Positions 43,050-51,395 of a DNA stretch of 64,000 nucleotides are shown in pieces. Source of the stretch: Pedobacter cryoconitis (GTDB lineage Bacteria; Bacteroidota; Bacteroidia; Sphingobacteriales; Sphingobacteriaceae); the NCBI RefSeq assembly GCF_014207135.1, contig NZ_JACHCC010000001.1:677628-741627 (forward strand), written 5' to 3'. A program made the position numbers and the translations under genes. The notes beneath the pieces are model-generated. The model did not search any database. It was not told where the DNA came from and saw nothing but the letters and a program-made list of their open reading frames with translations. How positions within the stretch are numbered: position 1 is the stretch's first letter; every line of letters starts with the position of its first letter.

Positions 43050-43059
43050 CCCCCCCCCC
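43050..43059 (+). repeat. Homopolymer of ten C
   Basis: An uninterrupted run of ten C in an AT-rich intergenic stretch, 13 bases after the GNAT stop codon and about 95 bases before the VOC gene. It may vary in length between cells or be a sequencing weak spot. Confidence 0.8.
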
Positions 43060-43153
43060 AAGAATGTCGCATTGAGACCTTTGGTTTACCCAGATTGTAT
43101 TTTAAATTTGTTTTAGTAATCAAAGACTTATAAAAAAAATAAGGAGAAATATT

Positions 43154-43642
43154 ATGGCAACAATGCAGAAGATTATCTCGAACTTATGGTTTGATAGCCA
43201 GGCTGAAGAGGCAGTAAAGTATTATGTCTCTATTTTTAAGAATTCCAAAACCGGGAAAATTTCCCGTTATGGTAAAGAAGGTTTTGAATTTCATGGAAAA
43301 CCAGAAGGAACTGCGATGACTATAGAGTTTGAACTGGAAGGCCAGACTTTTCTGGCGCTTAACGGAGGGCCTCAGTTTAAATTTAATGAGGCAATATCTT
43401 TCATTGTTAACTGTGATACGCAGGAAGAACTGGATTATTACTGGGAAAAGCTGGGTGCGGGAGGCGACCCTAATGCTCAGGTATGCGGTTGGCTTAAGGA
43501 TAAATATGGTCTTTCCTGGCAAATAGTTCCTACTATTCTGGGTGATCTGGTAACTGGGCAGGATGCTGCAAAATCCGGCAGAATAATGAATGCAATGTTA
43601 ACGATGAAAAAACTGGATATTGAAGCACTAAAGAATGCATAA
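43154..43642 (+). CDS. VOC/PhnB-like protein
   Basis: 162-residue protein of the PhnB / 3-demethylubiquinone-methyltransferase-like branch of the VOC (glyoxalase) superfamily. Seen: QKIISNLWFDSQAEEAVKYYVSIFKNSK at the start, FMTIEF-like strand (MTIEFELEGQTFLALNGGPQFKFNEAISFIV), and WLKDKYGLSWQIVP, the usual end motif. A good ribosome site (aaggag) lies before the ATG. Its actual function is unknown; such proteins are often metal-binding. It is followed after 3 bases by the alpha/beta-hydrolase gene, suggesting co-transcription. Confidence 0.85.
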   Translation: MATMQKIISNLWFDSQAEEAVKYYVSIFKNSKTGKISRYGKEGFEFHGKPEGTAMTIEFELEGQTFLALNGGPQFKFNEAISFIVNCDTQEELDYYWEKLGAGGDPNAQVCGWLKDKYGLSWQIVPTILGDLVTGQDAAKSGRIMNAMLTMKKLDIEALKNA

Positions 43643-43645
43643 TTT

Positions 43646-44443
43646 ATGGAACCAGGCCAGAAACAAGCAGTAAATACCGGGCAATATGCCAGGGTAAACG
43701 AGCTGAATATGTATTATGAAATTCATGGAGAGGGAAGACCTCTGGTGCTCATTCATGGAGGAGGATCTACGATTGGTTCAACTTTTGGCCGGATACTCCC
43801 GGAATTCGCTAAAACACATCAGGTAATTGCAGTTGAGCTCCAGGCGCATGGCCATACGGCAGATATTGACCGGCCTCTGAGTTTTGAACAGGATGCTGAT
43901 GATGTGGCGGAACTCCTGAAACAACTCGGGATTACAAATACTGATATCTTAGGGTTCAGTAATGGTGGAAGTACTGCTTTACAGCTGGGAATCCGTCATC
44001 CACAACTGATCGGGAAATTAGTTGTGGCTTCGGGTATGTATAAAAAGGAAGATCTGTATCCCTGGTTCTGGGAAGGCATGGCAAAGGCAACATTTGCTGA
44101 TATGCCCCAGTTATACAAAGATATTTATTTAGAGATAACTGGCGACCCCGAAGGACTGATGGCTATGTTTAAACGAGATAGTCGTCGGATGCAGACTTTC
44201 GAGTCGTGGAAAGACGAGGATATTCAATCCATCAAAGCACCTGTTCTGGTTGTCACTGCCGACCAGGATGTAATCAGGCCTGAAGGGGCAACTGACTTAT
44301 TCAGGTTGTTGCCTAAGGGAAGGCTTGCTGTATTTCCTGGGGCGCACGGTGAATATCTGGGTGAGATTCTTGCCATGCGGCATGGGAGCAGGGTACCGGA
44401 ACTCTTTGTGACTATGGTGGAAGAGTTTTTGTTTGCCGGGTAA
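43646..44443 (+). CDS. Alpha/beta-hydrolase
   Basis: 265-residue cytoplasmic alpha/beta-hydrolase. The oxyanion-hole segment LVLIHGGGST (33-42), the nucleophile elbow GFSNGG at 103-108 with S105, the acid region VVTADQDVIRPEG and the final histidine in FPGAHGEYL form a complete catalytic set. The substrate is unknown; the family covers esterases and C-C hydrolases. It lies 3 bases after the VOC gene. No signal peptide. Confidence 0.85.
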   Translation: MEPGQKQAVNTGQYARVNELNMYYEIHGEGRPLVLIHGGGSTIGSTFGRILPEFAKTHQVIAVELQAHGHTADIDRPLSFEQDADDVAELLKQLGITNTDILGFSNGGSTALQLGIRHPQLIGKLVVASGMYKKEDLYPWFWEGMAKATFADMPQLYKDIYLEITGDPEGLMAMFKRDSRRMQTFESWKDEDIQSIKAPVLVVTADQDVIRPEGATDLFRLLPKGRLAVFPGAHGEYLGEILAMRHGSRVPELFVTMVEEFLFAG

Positions 44444-44540
44444 TTTTAGGTTCCTGACCGGCTAATTTAGAGGTTTTACCGGAAAGTTGTCTATAGCGGT
44501 TTGCGTTGCTTTTATCTTCGGTCAGATTAAATTTAAGAAG

Positions 44541-44882
44541 ATGAGGTATACGATTGTTATTCTGTTAAATGCAACTCCGCTATGGTTGAGCAAATCACGC
44601 GCTGAAAGAGATGAATTTGTGAATGTTGAATTGCGCCCTGTGCTGAATCATTTTTCGGCTTCCTGTAAAGTCAGTCTTTTTGATAGCGACTTTACGCATG
44701 CTAAAGTGTCTGATTTTATGCTTATTGAGACGGATGAACTGGAAACCTATGGATTGATGATGGGTTATCTGAGAGAGTCGGCAACGCTGGCGGCACCTTA
44801 TTTTGTGATTCAGGAATTAGTGGTGGGAGTAGCGAATAATTTTCGCGGATCTATGGAAATTGCAGACTTGAGGAAAGGATAG
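44541..44882 (+). CDS. Darcynin-like small protein
   Basis: 113-residue protein starting at the ATG at 44541 (MRYTIVILLNATPLWLSKSRAERDEFV); 18 residues of open frame upstream do not fit the family. The pattern YTi..Ll.atp.WL.l.r.eR..fv...l.Pil is that of the darcynin family. The function of darcynins is unknown. It has the gene ahead of it on the same strand with 97 bases between, and is followed by a long hairpin. Confidence 0.7.
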   Translation: MRYTIVILLNATPLWLSKSRAERDEFVNVELRPVLNHFSASCKVSLFDSDFTHAKVSDFMLIETDELETYGLMMGYLRESATLAAPYFVIQELVVGVANNFRGSMEIADLRKG

Positions 44883-44893
44883 GATGTAATTCT

Positions 44894-44948
44894 AAATTAG
44901 CTTTGAATAAGGATCAGAAGATTTGGGCTCCTTACTCAAAGCTAATTT
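44894..44948. terminator. Bidirectional hairpin between darcynin and TonB receptor genes
   Basis: Arms AAATTAGCTTTGAATAAGGA and TCCTTACTCAAAGCTAATTT pair over 20 bases with one mismatch, around a 15-base loop. It fills the space between two converging genes and reads as an end signal for both. Confidence 0.7.
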
Positions 44949-44956
44949 GGTTATAC

Positions 44957-47362
44957 TTAGAAACGGTATCCTATTGACCCTGCTACTGTTCTTGGGCGCA
45001 TAGGCTCTATAGTAGACCAGCCTTTGTAGTATATTTTGTTAGTCAGGTTATCCATTTTTAATGCAAAATTGAAATGTCCTGTCTGATAATTAACTGCTGC
45101 ATTTAGTACTGTATAGGAAGGAAGTGTAAATACTCCGGTAGTAGCTCTGTTCAAAATGCTGTTTTTACCCGCATAGTTTCCGCCAAAGCCAAAACCAAGA
45201 CCTTTTGCGCTACCATTCATCAGTTTGTAGCTGATCCATGCATTGATCAGGTCTTCTGGCCCTGCACTTTCCGGTCTTCTGCCTTCATAATCCGCAGGGC
45301 CACTGGTTAACTTACTTTTGTTTTTGCTGTATCCGGCAATAATATTAAAACCAGGGAAAGGATTAGCCTGTATTTCTGCTTCAAATCCTTTACTGTAATT
45401 TTTCCCACCTTGTGTATAGTCATTTTCACCAACTGATAAGACAGTATTTGATACCTTAATATCATAATAGCTTAGAGAAGCAGTTAGTTTTCCATCAAAT
45501 AAATCTGTTTTTACACCAGTTTCCCATTGGTTGGCTTGTTCAGGTTTGAAAACACGGGTAGTGGAAACTCCGTTTACCGAAACGCTGATTGGGGCAACAT
45601 TGGTAAACCCATTCATGAAGTTACCAAACACAGAAAGTCTGTCTTTTAATATCTGATAAACCAGTCCAAATTTAGGAGATAAGAAAGTTTGTCCGTATTT
45701 ATCAGCATCAGCAACTCCTTGTCCTCCGTTCACAAAGTGGTCTACCCTTAAACTGAACATTCCTGATAGCTGGGGGGTGAAATTAAGTATATCCGAAGCA
45801 TAAGCACTGTATACCTGTTGTGTACTGATGGTGTTAGTGTATGTTTTACTGGCAGCTATTAAGGCATCGACACTCTCTTTGGTCAACACACCTGTATCTG
45901 TTCCTCCAAGAGAGACAATTCCAGCGGTTACATAATTAGAGCTGTTATTGATATAAGTCCTGTTGAAATAATCCAATCCGGCAACGATGCGGCTACGTAA
46001 GCCTGCAATCTGGAAATCCCCGTTAAAATTCTGCTGTATGTCGGTGGTTTCAGTAGTTGTATTCTGATCACTTACAGAACGTCTGAAAGTAGAAGGAACA
46101 TTTGGATATCCAGGAACTGTGCTGGACATTTCATAAAGATAAGAGTAATAACCATCCGATTTTGCAGATCCCCTTGAAATCAGGGTCTGTGAATTCCACT
46201 GATCGGATAATTTATAATTCATTTGTGCCTGCATACTGGCAACAGGAGTTTTGATACTGAGGTTGTTGCTGGTGTAAGATTTCTTAGGGTCATAATTTAG
46301 ACCGGCTATTGTATTTACTTTTAAGGCAGTTCCTCTGTCCAGGAACAACATGGTTGGATTAGTTCCTTCTGCACTTAAGAATTGGGTATTCAAAAGGAAG
46401 GAAAGTCTGTCATTTACCTGGTAAGATAAAGACGGGGCAACGAATCTTGTTTTTTTGAATCCTGCATCCTGAAAGCTGTTCTCGTCCTGGTAGGCTGCAT
46501 TCATTCTGAAAAGTACCTTGTGATCTTTATCCAGTGGTGTATTAATATCTGCTGTAACTCTGTTCAGGCCGTAACTTCCCGCTGTATAAGTGACTTCGGT
46601 TGCTGTTCCGTCATGAGGTTGTTTCGTTACAGTATTAATCAGACCACCATAAGAAATCAGGCTGCTTCCAAATAAGGTACCTGATGGGCCTTTTAAAACT
46701 TCGATGCGTTCTACATTCGAAACATCCAGACTCCCATTGGTTAGTCCTGGTAAACCATTGACTAAAGTAGGCTGAACAGCAAATCCTCTCAGAGAGAAAT
46801 ACCCGGCACCATCTCCGCCACGACCTGTAGAAGACCATAATTTGTCGATCCCTGGTACATTTTTTAGCGCATCATCGTAATTTGTGATAACTTGTTCTGT
46901 CATTAATTCTTTAGAAACTACAGCATATACCTGTGGGTTTTCAAGATTTTTCAGGGGCATTTTAGAAACTAATGCACTTTCTTTAACGGCGAATTTGTTT
47001 GTTTTTCCTCCACTGACCACTACTTCCTTTAATTGTTCATTAGAGGTTGATAGTGTAATGTCATAGGTATAGGCCTGACCTGCTGCCAGTGTAATTTCTT
47101 TAGAGATTGGATGTACGCCTACCAATCTTGCAATTACGATGTGTTTTCCTGCCGGAATTTTTTTAAGTGTGTAAGATCCGTTTTTGTCGGTAGTGGTACT
47201 GATAATCCCTTTGATGGCAACGGTTACCAATTCTGCCGGGACACCATCAGAAGTGGTAATAGTACCTGTGATGGTGCCGGTTCTTGTCTGTGCAAAAGTA
47301 AAAGAATGGAGCAGCAAGATAAAAATTGCTGTGAGATAAACTCTGGGAGTAGAAAAAGTCAT
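44957..47362 (-). CDS. TonB-dependent siderophore-type receptor
   Basis: 801-residue outer-membrane receptor. Signal peptide to about residue 24 (FTFAQ), then a CarboxypepD-like regulatory domain (27-110, TGTITGTITTSDGVPAELVTVAIKG), a plug domain (about 120-240, with DDALKNVPGIDKLWSSTGRGGDGAGYFSLRGF and VERIEVLKGPSGTLFG) and a 22-strand barrel that ends GSIGYRF with the terminal Phe needed for barrel insertion. The plug and barrel pattern is that of ferrichrome/FhuA-type siderophore receptors. It may take up an iron complex; the ligand is not predictable. The peptide synthetase genes start about 5 kb away, but a link is unproven. The gene follows the DUF2490 gene by 130 bases. Confidence 0.88.
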   Translation of the reverse strand: MTFSTPRVYLTAIFILLLHSFTFAQTRTGTITGTITTSDGVPAELVTVAIKGIISTTTDKNGSYTLKKIPAGKHIVIARLVGVHPISKEITLAAGQAYTYDITLSTSNEQLKEVVVSGGKTNKFAVKESALVSKMPLKNLENPQVYAVVSKELMTEQVITNYDDALKNVPGIDKLWSSTGRGGDGAGYFSLRGFAVQPTLVNGLPGLTNGSLDVSNVERIEVLKGPSGTLFGSSLISYGGLINTVTKQPHDGTATEVTYTAGSYGLNRVTADINTPLDKDHKVLFRMNAAYQDENSFQDAGFKKTRFVAPSLSYQVNDRLSFLLNTQFLSAEGTNPTMLFLDRGTALKVNTIAGLNYDPKKSYTSNNLSIKTPVASMQAQMNYKLSDQWNSQTLISRGSAKSDGYYSYLYEMSSTVPGYPNVPSTFRRSVSDQNTTTETTDIQQNFNGDFQIAGLRSRIVAGLDYFNRTYINNSSNYVTAGIVSLGGTDTGVLTKESVDALIAASKTYTNTISTQQVYSAYASDILNFTPQLSGMFSLRVDHFVNGGQGVADADKYGQTFLSPKFGLVYQILKDRLSVFGNFMNGFTNVAPISVSVNGVSTTRVFKPEQANQWETGVKTDLFDGKLTASLSYYDIKVSNTVLSVGENDYTQGGKNYSKGFEAEIQANPFPGFNIIAGYSKNKSKLTSGPADYEGRRPESAGPEDLINAWISYKLMNGSAKGLGFGFGGNYAGKNSILNRATTGVFTLPSYTVLNAAVNYQTGHFNFALKMDNLTNKIYYKGWSTIEPMRPRTVAGSIGYRF

Positions 47363-47393
47363 TGTGTGTGTTATTTAGATTAATTTTAAATAA

Positions 47394-47401
47394 CAAACAT
47401 A
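47394..47401 (-). promoter_or_regulatory. Candidate -7 box upstream of the TonB receptor gene
   Basis: On the minus strand TATGTTTG matches the Bacteroidota -7 consensus TAnnTTTG exactly, about 32 bases before the start codon. I found no matching TTTG at the -33 spacing, so this is tentative. Confidence 0.3.
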
Positions 47402-47492
47402 CAGTAGGAAATATAATTAATCGGTCTTTTGTTTAGATTGATTAAAAATAAGACAGTTTAATGACAAAACAACGTAGGGGGTCGTTAAACCG

Positions 47493-48209
47493 TTAATTCC
47501 CGAACCTGGTATAGACAGCTATCTGTAATACATGATTTAAAGTATAGGATTCTACGTGTTTAATATATTGGTTAAGATAACCTGCTTCCAGATCGACCAT
47601 TTTATTAAAACGATAACCAAAAGCTATGTAGGCACGGTTCTGGTCAAATAGGTGTTGATTGACCTTATGCTTGTTCTGGATGTTCGCAAAGGTTTCGTTT
47701 TGTAAAGCTACAAAAGTACCTTTTGTAAAAGTAGAATCTCTGTTCAAAGGGATTACTCCCCTGATGAAATAGCGAAGTCTTTGTGCAAAATAAGGATCTT
47801 GCGTAGCAGTGCTGCCTAAAAACCTTTGTTCCAGGCGGAGACGATGAGAGAGTTGTGTATTAGCGCCTACTTTATGACTGTAGATGAATTGTTGAAAGAT
47901 GCGGTGTTCCGGTCTGAAGGTTTTGGTATCCCCTGATCTTCCATGACTTGCGATATAAGCATAACCTAAATCCAGGTGAGCATTCTTACTAAAATAATAA
48001 TTGGCGGATGGTCGCAGCAGTACATTCTTTAAATAGTCTGCATGATTAGCTGAACGGAACTGTCCGTCAAAGGAGGCACCCCAGCGTGGAGAAAACTTCT
48101 GAGTATGGAACCAGGCTCCCCAGGCAGTGTATTCTTTTTGTTGTGCTTTGACTAAGGGAGTAGCAATTAATTGAAAGGCGAGGAGGTAAAAAACGATTTT
48201 GAAGTTCAT
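47493..48209 (-). CDS. DUF2490 outer-membrane protein
   Basis: 238-residue protein with a signal peptide (IVFYLLAFQLIATPLVKAQ) and a body of amphipathic beta strands (WGAWFHTQKFSPRWGASFDGQFRS, RLRLEQRFLG, FVALQNETFANI) that ends in TRFGN. This is the DUF2490 family, predicted outer-membrane beta barrels of unknown role. It is followed by the TonB receptor on the same strand (130 bases) and preceded by the Crp/Fnr gene (95 bases), so the three could be functionally linked, but the spacing does not demand one operon. Confidence 0.8.
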   Translation of the reverse strand: MNFKIVFYLLAFQLIATPLVKAQQKEYTAWGAWFHTQKFSPRWGASFDGQFRSANHADYLKNVLLRPSANYYFSKNAHLDLGYAYIASHGRSGDTKTFRPEHRIFQQFIYSHKVGANTQLSHRLRLEQRFLGSTATQDPYFAQRLRYFIRGVIPLNRDSTFTKGTFVALQNETFANIQNKHKVNQHLFDQNRAYIAFGYRFNKMVDLEAGYLNQYIKHVESYTLNHVLQIAVYTRFGN

Positions 48210-48304
48210 CAGCGTGGCGGGTTTCTGTTTGTGTGTGTTTACAAATTTATTCTTTTACACGTAAAACGGAAATCTGGCCTTGAAAAAGGCTACTTCTGTC
48301 AGAG

Positions 48305-48877
48305 TTAAGGTTTTGATGTTAGTTGTTTCAGCGTTCTGTTCAGGCTTCTGATTGAAATACCCAGGTAAGCCGCCATATCATCTTTTGTCAGGCTGATCTG
48401 TTCTGTTTGCTGAAGCTGCAGTAATTTGGATAGACCATGTTCTATACTATATAATTGCTGATAAGAAGCCCTGCTGCTGGTATTCAGTATCCGGTCTGCC
48501 AGGATGTGGAGCAGAATTTTGTTGATCTCTAGGTTTTTGTCAATCTGAGACAGGAAGAATGGGATGGAAAGGGCATAGACACTCACTTCGGTGATGGCTT
48601 CGATAGTACACAGGCAATCCATGTTTTTGAGTGCTTCTATTTCACCGGCAATTTCTCCCTTTCCCAAAAATTCAAATAGATAGTCTTTATCATTTTCTTC
48701 GGTGAGGTAACATTTGGTGACACCTTCTTTAATGATCAGTATTTTGCTGATCTGCTGGTGCTGTTTAAGCAACTGATCTCCCTTAGAAAAAGTACGCAGT
48801 ATGATATCTTCTTTCCTGGATTGGTTCAGATAAAGTTCCTCAATAAAGGATAATAAGCCTGGGTTGGTTCGTAGCAT
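48305..48877 (-). CDS. Crp/Fnr-family transcription regulator
   Basis: 190-residue regulator from the ATG at 48875-48877 (MLRTNPGLLSFIEELYL); a longer frame starting at 48961 would overlap the divergent HAD gene and adds 28 non-typical residues. Residues 20-115 form the cyclic-nucleotide-binding beta roll (LKQHQQISKILIIKEGVTKCYLTEENDKDYLFEFLGKGEIAGE), and the C-terminal helix-turn-helix reads ISLTKDDMAAYLGISIRSLNRTLKQL. The absence of Cys pairs excludes an FNR-type iron-sulfur sensor. Ligand unknown. The intergenic stretch to the divergent HAD gene is 73 bases and could hold its binding site. Confidence 0.85.
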   Translation of the reverse strand: MLRTNPGLLSFIEELYLNQSRKEDIILRTFSKGDQLLKQHQQISKILIIKEGVTKCYLTEENDKDYLFEFLGKGEIAGEIEALKNMDCLCTIEAITEVSVYALSIPFFLSQIDKNLEINKILLHILADRILNTSSRASYQQLYSIEHGLSKLLQLQQTEQISLTKDDMAAYLGISIRSLNRTLKQLTSKP

Positions 48878-48950
48878 AGATGTTTCGGGACAAATGTCCT
48901 TTTTCCGGACAGCAAAGGTTTTATTTTTGTGATTCTTAAAAACAAAAGTA

Positions 48951-49643
48951 ATGATCAGCAATGAAATACATAGTATCGCATTTGATGCAGACGATACACT
49001 CTGGGTGAATGAACCTTATTTCCAGGAAACTGAAAGGCTTTTTTGTGAGTTATTACAGGATTACCTGCCTCCTGATATGATCTCAAAAGAGTTATTCAAA
49101 ACTGAAATGGAGAACCTGAATCTCTATGGGTATGGTATCAAAGGTTTTATGCTTTGTATGATAGAAACATTGAGCCGTGTCAGCGGTGGTAGGGCGAGTC
49201 TGACACTGGTGGATAAAGTGATGGAACTGGGTAAAGCACTTTTGCAAAAACCAGTAGAACTGCTGGATGGGGTAAAAGAAGTTTTAGATAGTCTGAAAGG
49301 CAATTTCAGATTGATCGTAGCGACCAAAGGGGATTTGCTTGATCAGGAAAGAAAACTTAAAAAATCAGGATTACTGGATTGTTTTCATCATATCGAAATT
49401 ATGAGTGATAAGGGAGCAAGTGACTATCGTAAATTATTAAAACACCTGGATTGTAAACCGGAACATTTTTTAATGATTGGTAATTCTGTTAAATCTGATA
49501 TTATTCCTGTACTGGAAATAGGGGGCTTCGCAGCTCATGTTCCTTATCACACCACCTGGGCACATGAAGAGGTGAAGTCTGGTGTGGGCCATCCCCGTTT
49601 TATACAATTAACAACAATTAGTGAAATTAAGCAGCTACTATAG
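48951..49643 (+). CDS. HAD-superfamily hydrolase
   Basis: 230-residue HAD hydrolase. Motif I reads FDADDTLW with D12 as nucleophile and D14 as general acid; motif II is in LIVATKGD, motif III has a Lys in the MSDKGASDYRKLLKHL region, and motif IV-like MIGNSVKSDI carries the Mg2+-binding Asp. A cap domain lies between residues 20 and 100. This is the common phosphatase type (YjjG/Gph-like); the substrate is unknown. The stop codon is directly followed by the start of the CAT-like gene, so the pair is translated together. Confidence 0.85.
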   Translation: MISNEIHSIAFDADDTLWVNEPYFQETERLFCELLQDYLPPDMISKELFKTEMENLNLYGYGIKGFMLCMIETLSRVSGGRASLTLVDKVMELGKALLQKPVELLDGVKEVLDSLKGNFRLIVATKGDLLDQERKLKKSGLLDCFHHIEIMSDKGASDYRKLLKHLDCKPEHFLMIGNSVKSDIIPVLEIGGFAAHVPYHTTWAHEEVKSGVGHPRFIQLTTISEIKQLL

Positions 49644-50276
49644 ATGAAAAGAGAACTAGATATAAATACATGGAAGAGAAAGGAGCATTTTCATTTTTTT
49701 AAACAGTTTGAAGAACCATTTTTTGGTGTAACTGTAAAGATTGACTGCTCAGAAGCTTATCGTATAGCTAAGCAGGCTGGGCAATCATTTTTTCTGTATT
49801 ATTTATATCAGTCATTGAAGGCGGCAAATAGGATAGAGGCCTTCAAATATAGGATACAAGATGAAAAGATAATTATATATGACCAGGTTGATGCTTCTTC
49901 AACAGTAAACCGGCCGGACGGGACTTTTGGGTTCTCTTATTTTCAATTTGATGGAGACGCTAAGGTATTCCACGATCAGGCCAGGGAAAATATGGAGCTG
50001 ATTAGCAAAGGTACCAGTTTGTTTCCTCCTGTGCTGGGAGATTGTGTAATTCATTATTCTGCGCTTCCATGGATTGATTTTACCTCTTTATCTCACGCGA
50101 GATCTTTCTCATTTAAGGATAGTTCACCGAAAATATCTTTTGGTAAGATGACTGAAGAAGGGGGACGTAAACTGATGAGTGTTTCTGTCCATGTTCATCA
50201 TGCTTTAATGGATGGTTATGAAGTGGGACAATTTGTTGAACATTTTCAGGATTTAATGAAAAGCGCTCGGGTATAG
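49644..50276 (+). CDS. Chloramphenicol acetyltransferase-like acyltransferase
   Basis: 210-residue member of the CAT family (trimeric, acetyl-CoA dependent). The active-site motif HHALMDG at 185-191 matches the HHxxxDG of CAT, with H186 as likely catalytic base. The start DINTWKRKEHFHFFKQFEEPFFGVTVKIDC is typical of the family. Whether it acts on chloramphenicol is open: many chromosomal relatives in Bacteroidota do not. It begins at the base after the HAD stop codon. An AT-rich gap of 706 bases follows. Confidence 0.85.
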   Translation: MKRELDINTWKRKEHFHFFKQFEEPFFGVTVKIDCSEAYRIAKQAGQSFFLYYLYQSLKAANRIEAFKYRIQDEKIIIYDQVDASSTVNRPDGTFGFSYFQFDGDAKVFHDQARENMELISKGTSLFPPVLGDCVIHYSALPWIDFTSLSHARSFSFKDSSPKISFGKMTEEGGRKLMSVSVHVHHALMDGYEVGQFVEHFQDLMKSARV

Positions 50277-50982
50277 ATTAGCCTGATTGAATGTTGCACT
50301 GGTTTAAATTCAGCTAGTTTTAATTCATAGACTGTTCGGTTTGGTTCGAAGGATCTTCGAAAGAAGTTAGACTTGAATTCTCTTGTTAAATTAATATATC
50401 CTGCTCAATAAATTCGTTCCTGCTACAGGTAATGTTGAAACAGGCTTCTGATGAATTCTTTCGCGATTTCTTTTATGCTATAAATATAGCAGCCTGATAC
50501 CGGCTTCTGCGGGATGAATAGTGGCTTTTTTACACTTTTCATCAATTTTATGTTAAATAAATTAATAATTGTATTGTTTTATGTTTTTAAAAAATAGGTA
50601 TTATTAGTAATTGTAATATTATTAATATAATAGTGAATATAAGATCGTTTGTAGTCAAGTAATTACTATTATTGACATTTATTGGTGAATAGTCAAAAGG
50701 TATTGATTTTAATTGTTTGTTTTTTTTAACTTTTTGGATATATAATAGTAATGAATTGTTAATAATTAGCTTTATTTAAATGTGTATTTTTACGTAAAAT
50801 ATGGTATTTGGGTTTTAAATGCTGTTTTATTAGTTAATAGTTAATAATCTGTGGGTATTGATATTTAAGGTTAAAATTTTAATACTTCCTTAAAATTTTA
50901 ATAGAGGGGTACGTGTAAAAAATGTAGAATGTAATAATATTTTTTGAAATCAATTTTCTCTTATAATTAACTTGTAAGGTTT
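50277..50982. other. 706-base AT-rich intergenic region before the NRPS cluster
   Basis: Long stretch strongly rich in A and T with many stop codons in all frames; I see no gene or RNA gene. It contains TTAAAATTTTAATA twice (50871-50884 and 50890-50903) near its right end. It marks the border between ordinary genes and the peptide-synthetase cluster and probably holds the cluster's control region. Confidence 0.6.
50871..50903. repeat. Paired palindromic repeat TTAAAATTTTAATA
   Basis: Two identical 14-base copies, 19 bases apart start to start, each with the palindrome TTAAAATTTTAA. Two copies at this spacing lie roughly on the same side of the helix, as expected for a dimeric regulator, but simple AT richness could also produce them. 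Confidence 0.5.
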
Positions 50983-51333
50983 ATGCTAAAGGGACTTGGA
51001 AAACTGCTCGGATTTATTGGCAATAAACTGCTTATAAGTTCGAATAATAACAATGTCAAGCTGTTTGTAAAGCCGGTATACCAATATCTTTTCCAGAGTT
51101 CAAAGAACCTGGTTTCATCCATTATCATTCCAGGTTTAATTAGTGTTTTTATCACACTAAGTCATATGATGGCTGTGCCATTCATTTCTTCTTTTCCTAA
51201 GCAAAAATGTACTGAGATCAATTTAGCCGGTGCAAATCTATATAATCCAAAGACCTGTTTTATCCCTTTTTTTTCTGATTGGATTCATACCAGTTCAGAG
51301 GTAATCAACCTTAAGGAATGGGGGCCTGGTTAG
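50983..51333 (+). CDS. Doubtful small gene upstream of sbnB-type gene
   Basis: An open frame of 116 codons with ATG and a weak purine-rich stretch before it (gtaagg). The product has a basic start, a hydrophobic middle (LVSSIIIPGLISVFITLSHMMAVPFI) and a tail ending EWGPG, with no family I recognise. The codon use and composition are not convincing, and the sequence lies on the edge of an AT-rich gap; it may be a decayed gene or chance. It has the same direction as the peptide-synthetase genes and ends 62 bases before the first of these. Confidence 0.25.
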   Translation: MLKGLGKLLGFIGNKLLISSNNNNVKLFVKPVYQYLFQSSKNLVSSIIIPGLISVFITLSHMMAVPFISSFPKQKCTEINLAGANLYNPKTCFIPFFSDWIHTSSEVINLKEWGPG

Positions 51334-51395
51334 CTGTAAAGTTAATCAATTCTATCTATTGTATAATAAACATCAACCTATAAAATAAAAACAAT

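Noticed and set aside
48305..48961. Longer Crp/Fnr protein starting at 48961
   Set aside because: The extra 28 residues are not family-like, and the frame would overlap the start of the divergent HAD gene; the ATG at 48877 gives the usual length.
49644..50276. Calling the CAT-like gene a chloramphenicol resistance gene
   Set aside because: The active-site motif is present, but chromosomal relatives often act on other substrates and no resistance context (mobile element, cassette) is seen.
50967..51155. Minus-strand frame under the doubtful small gene
   Set aside because: It is short, matches nothing, and the frame is broken by stop codons further upstream on the same strand.
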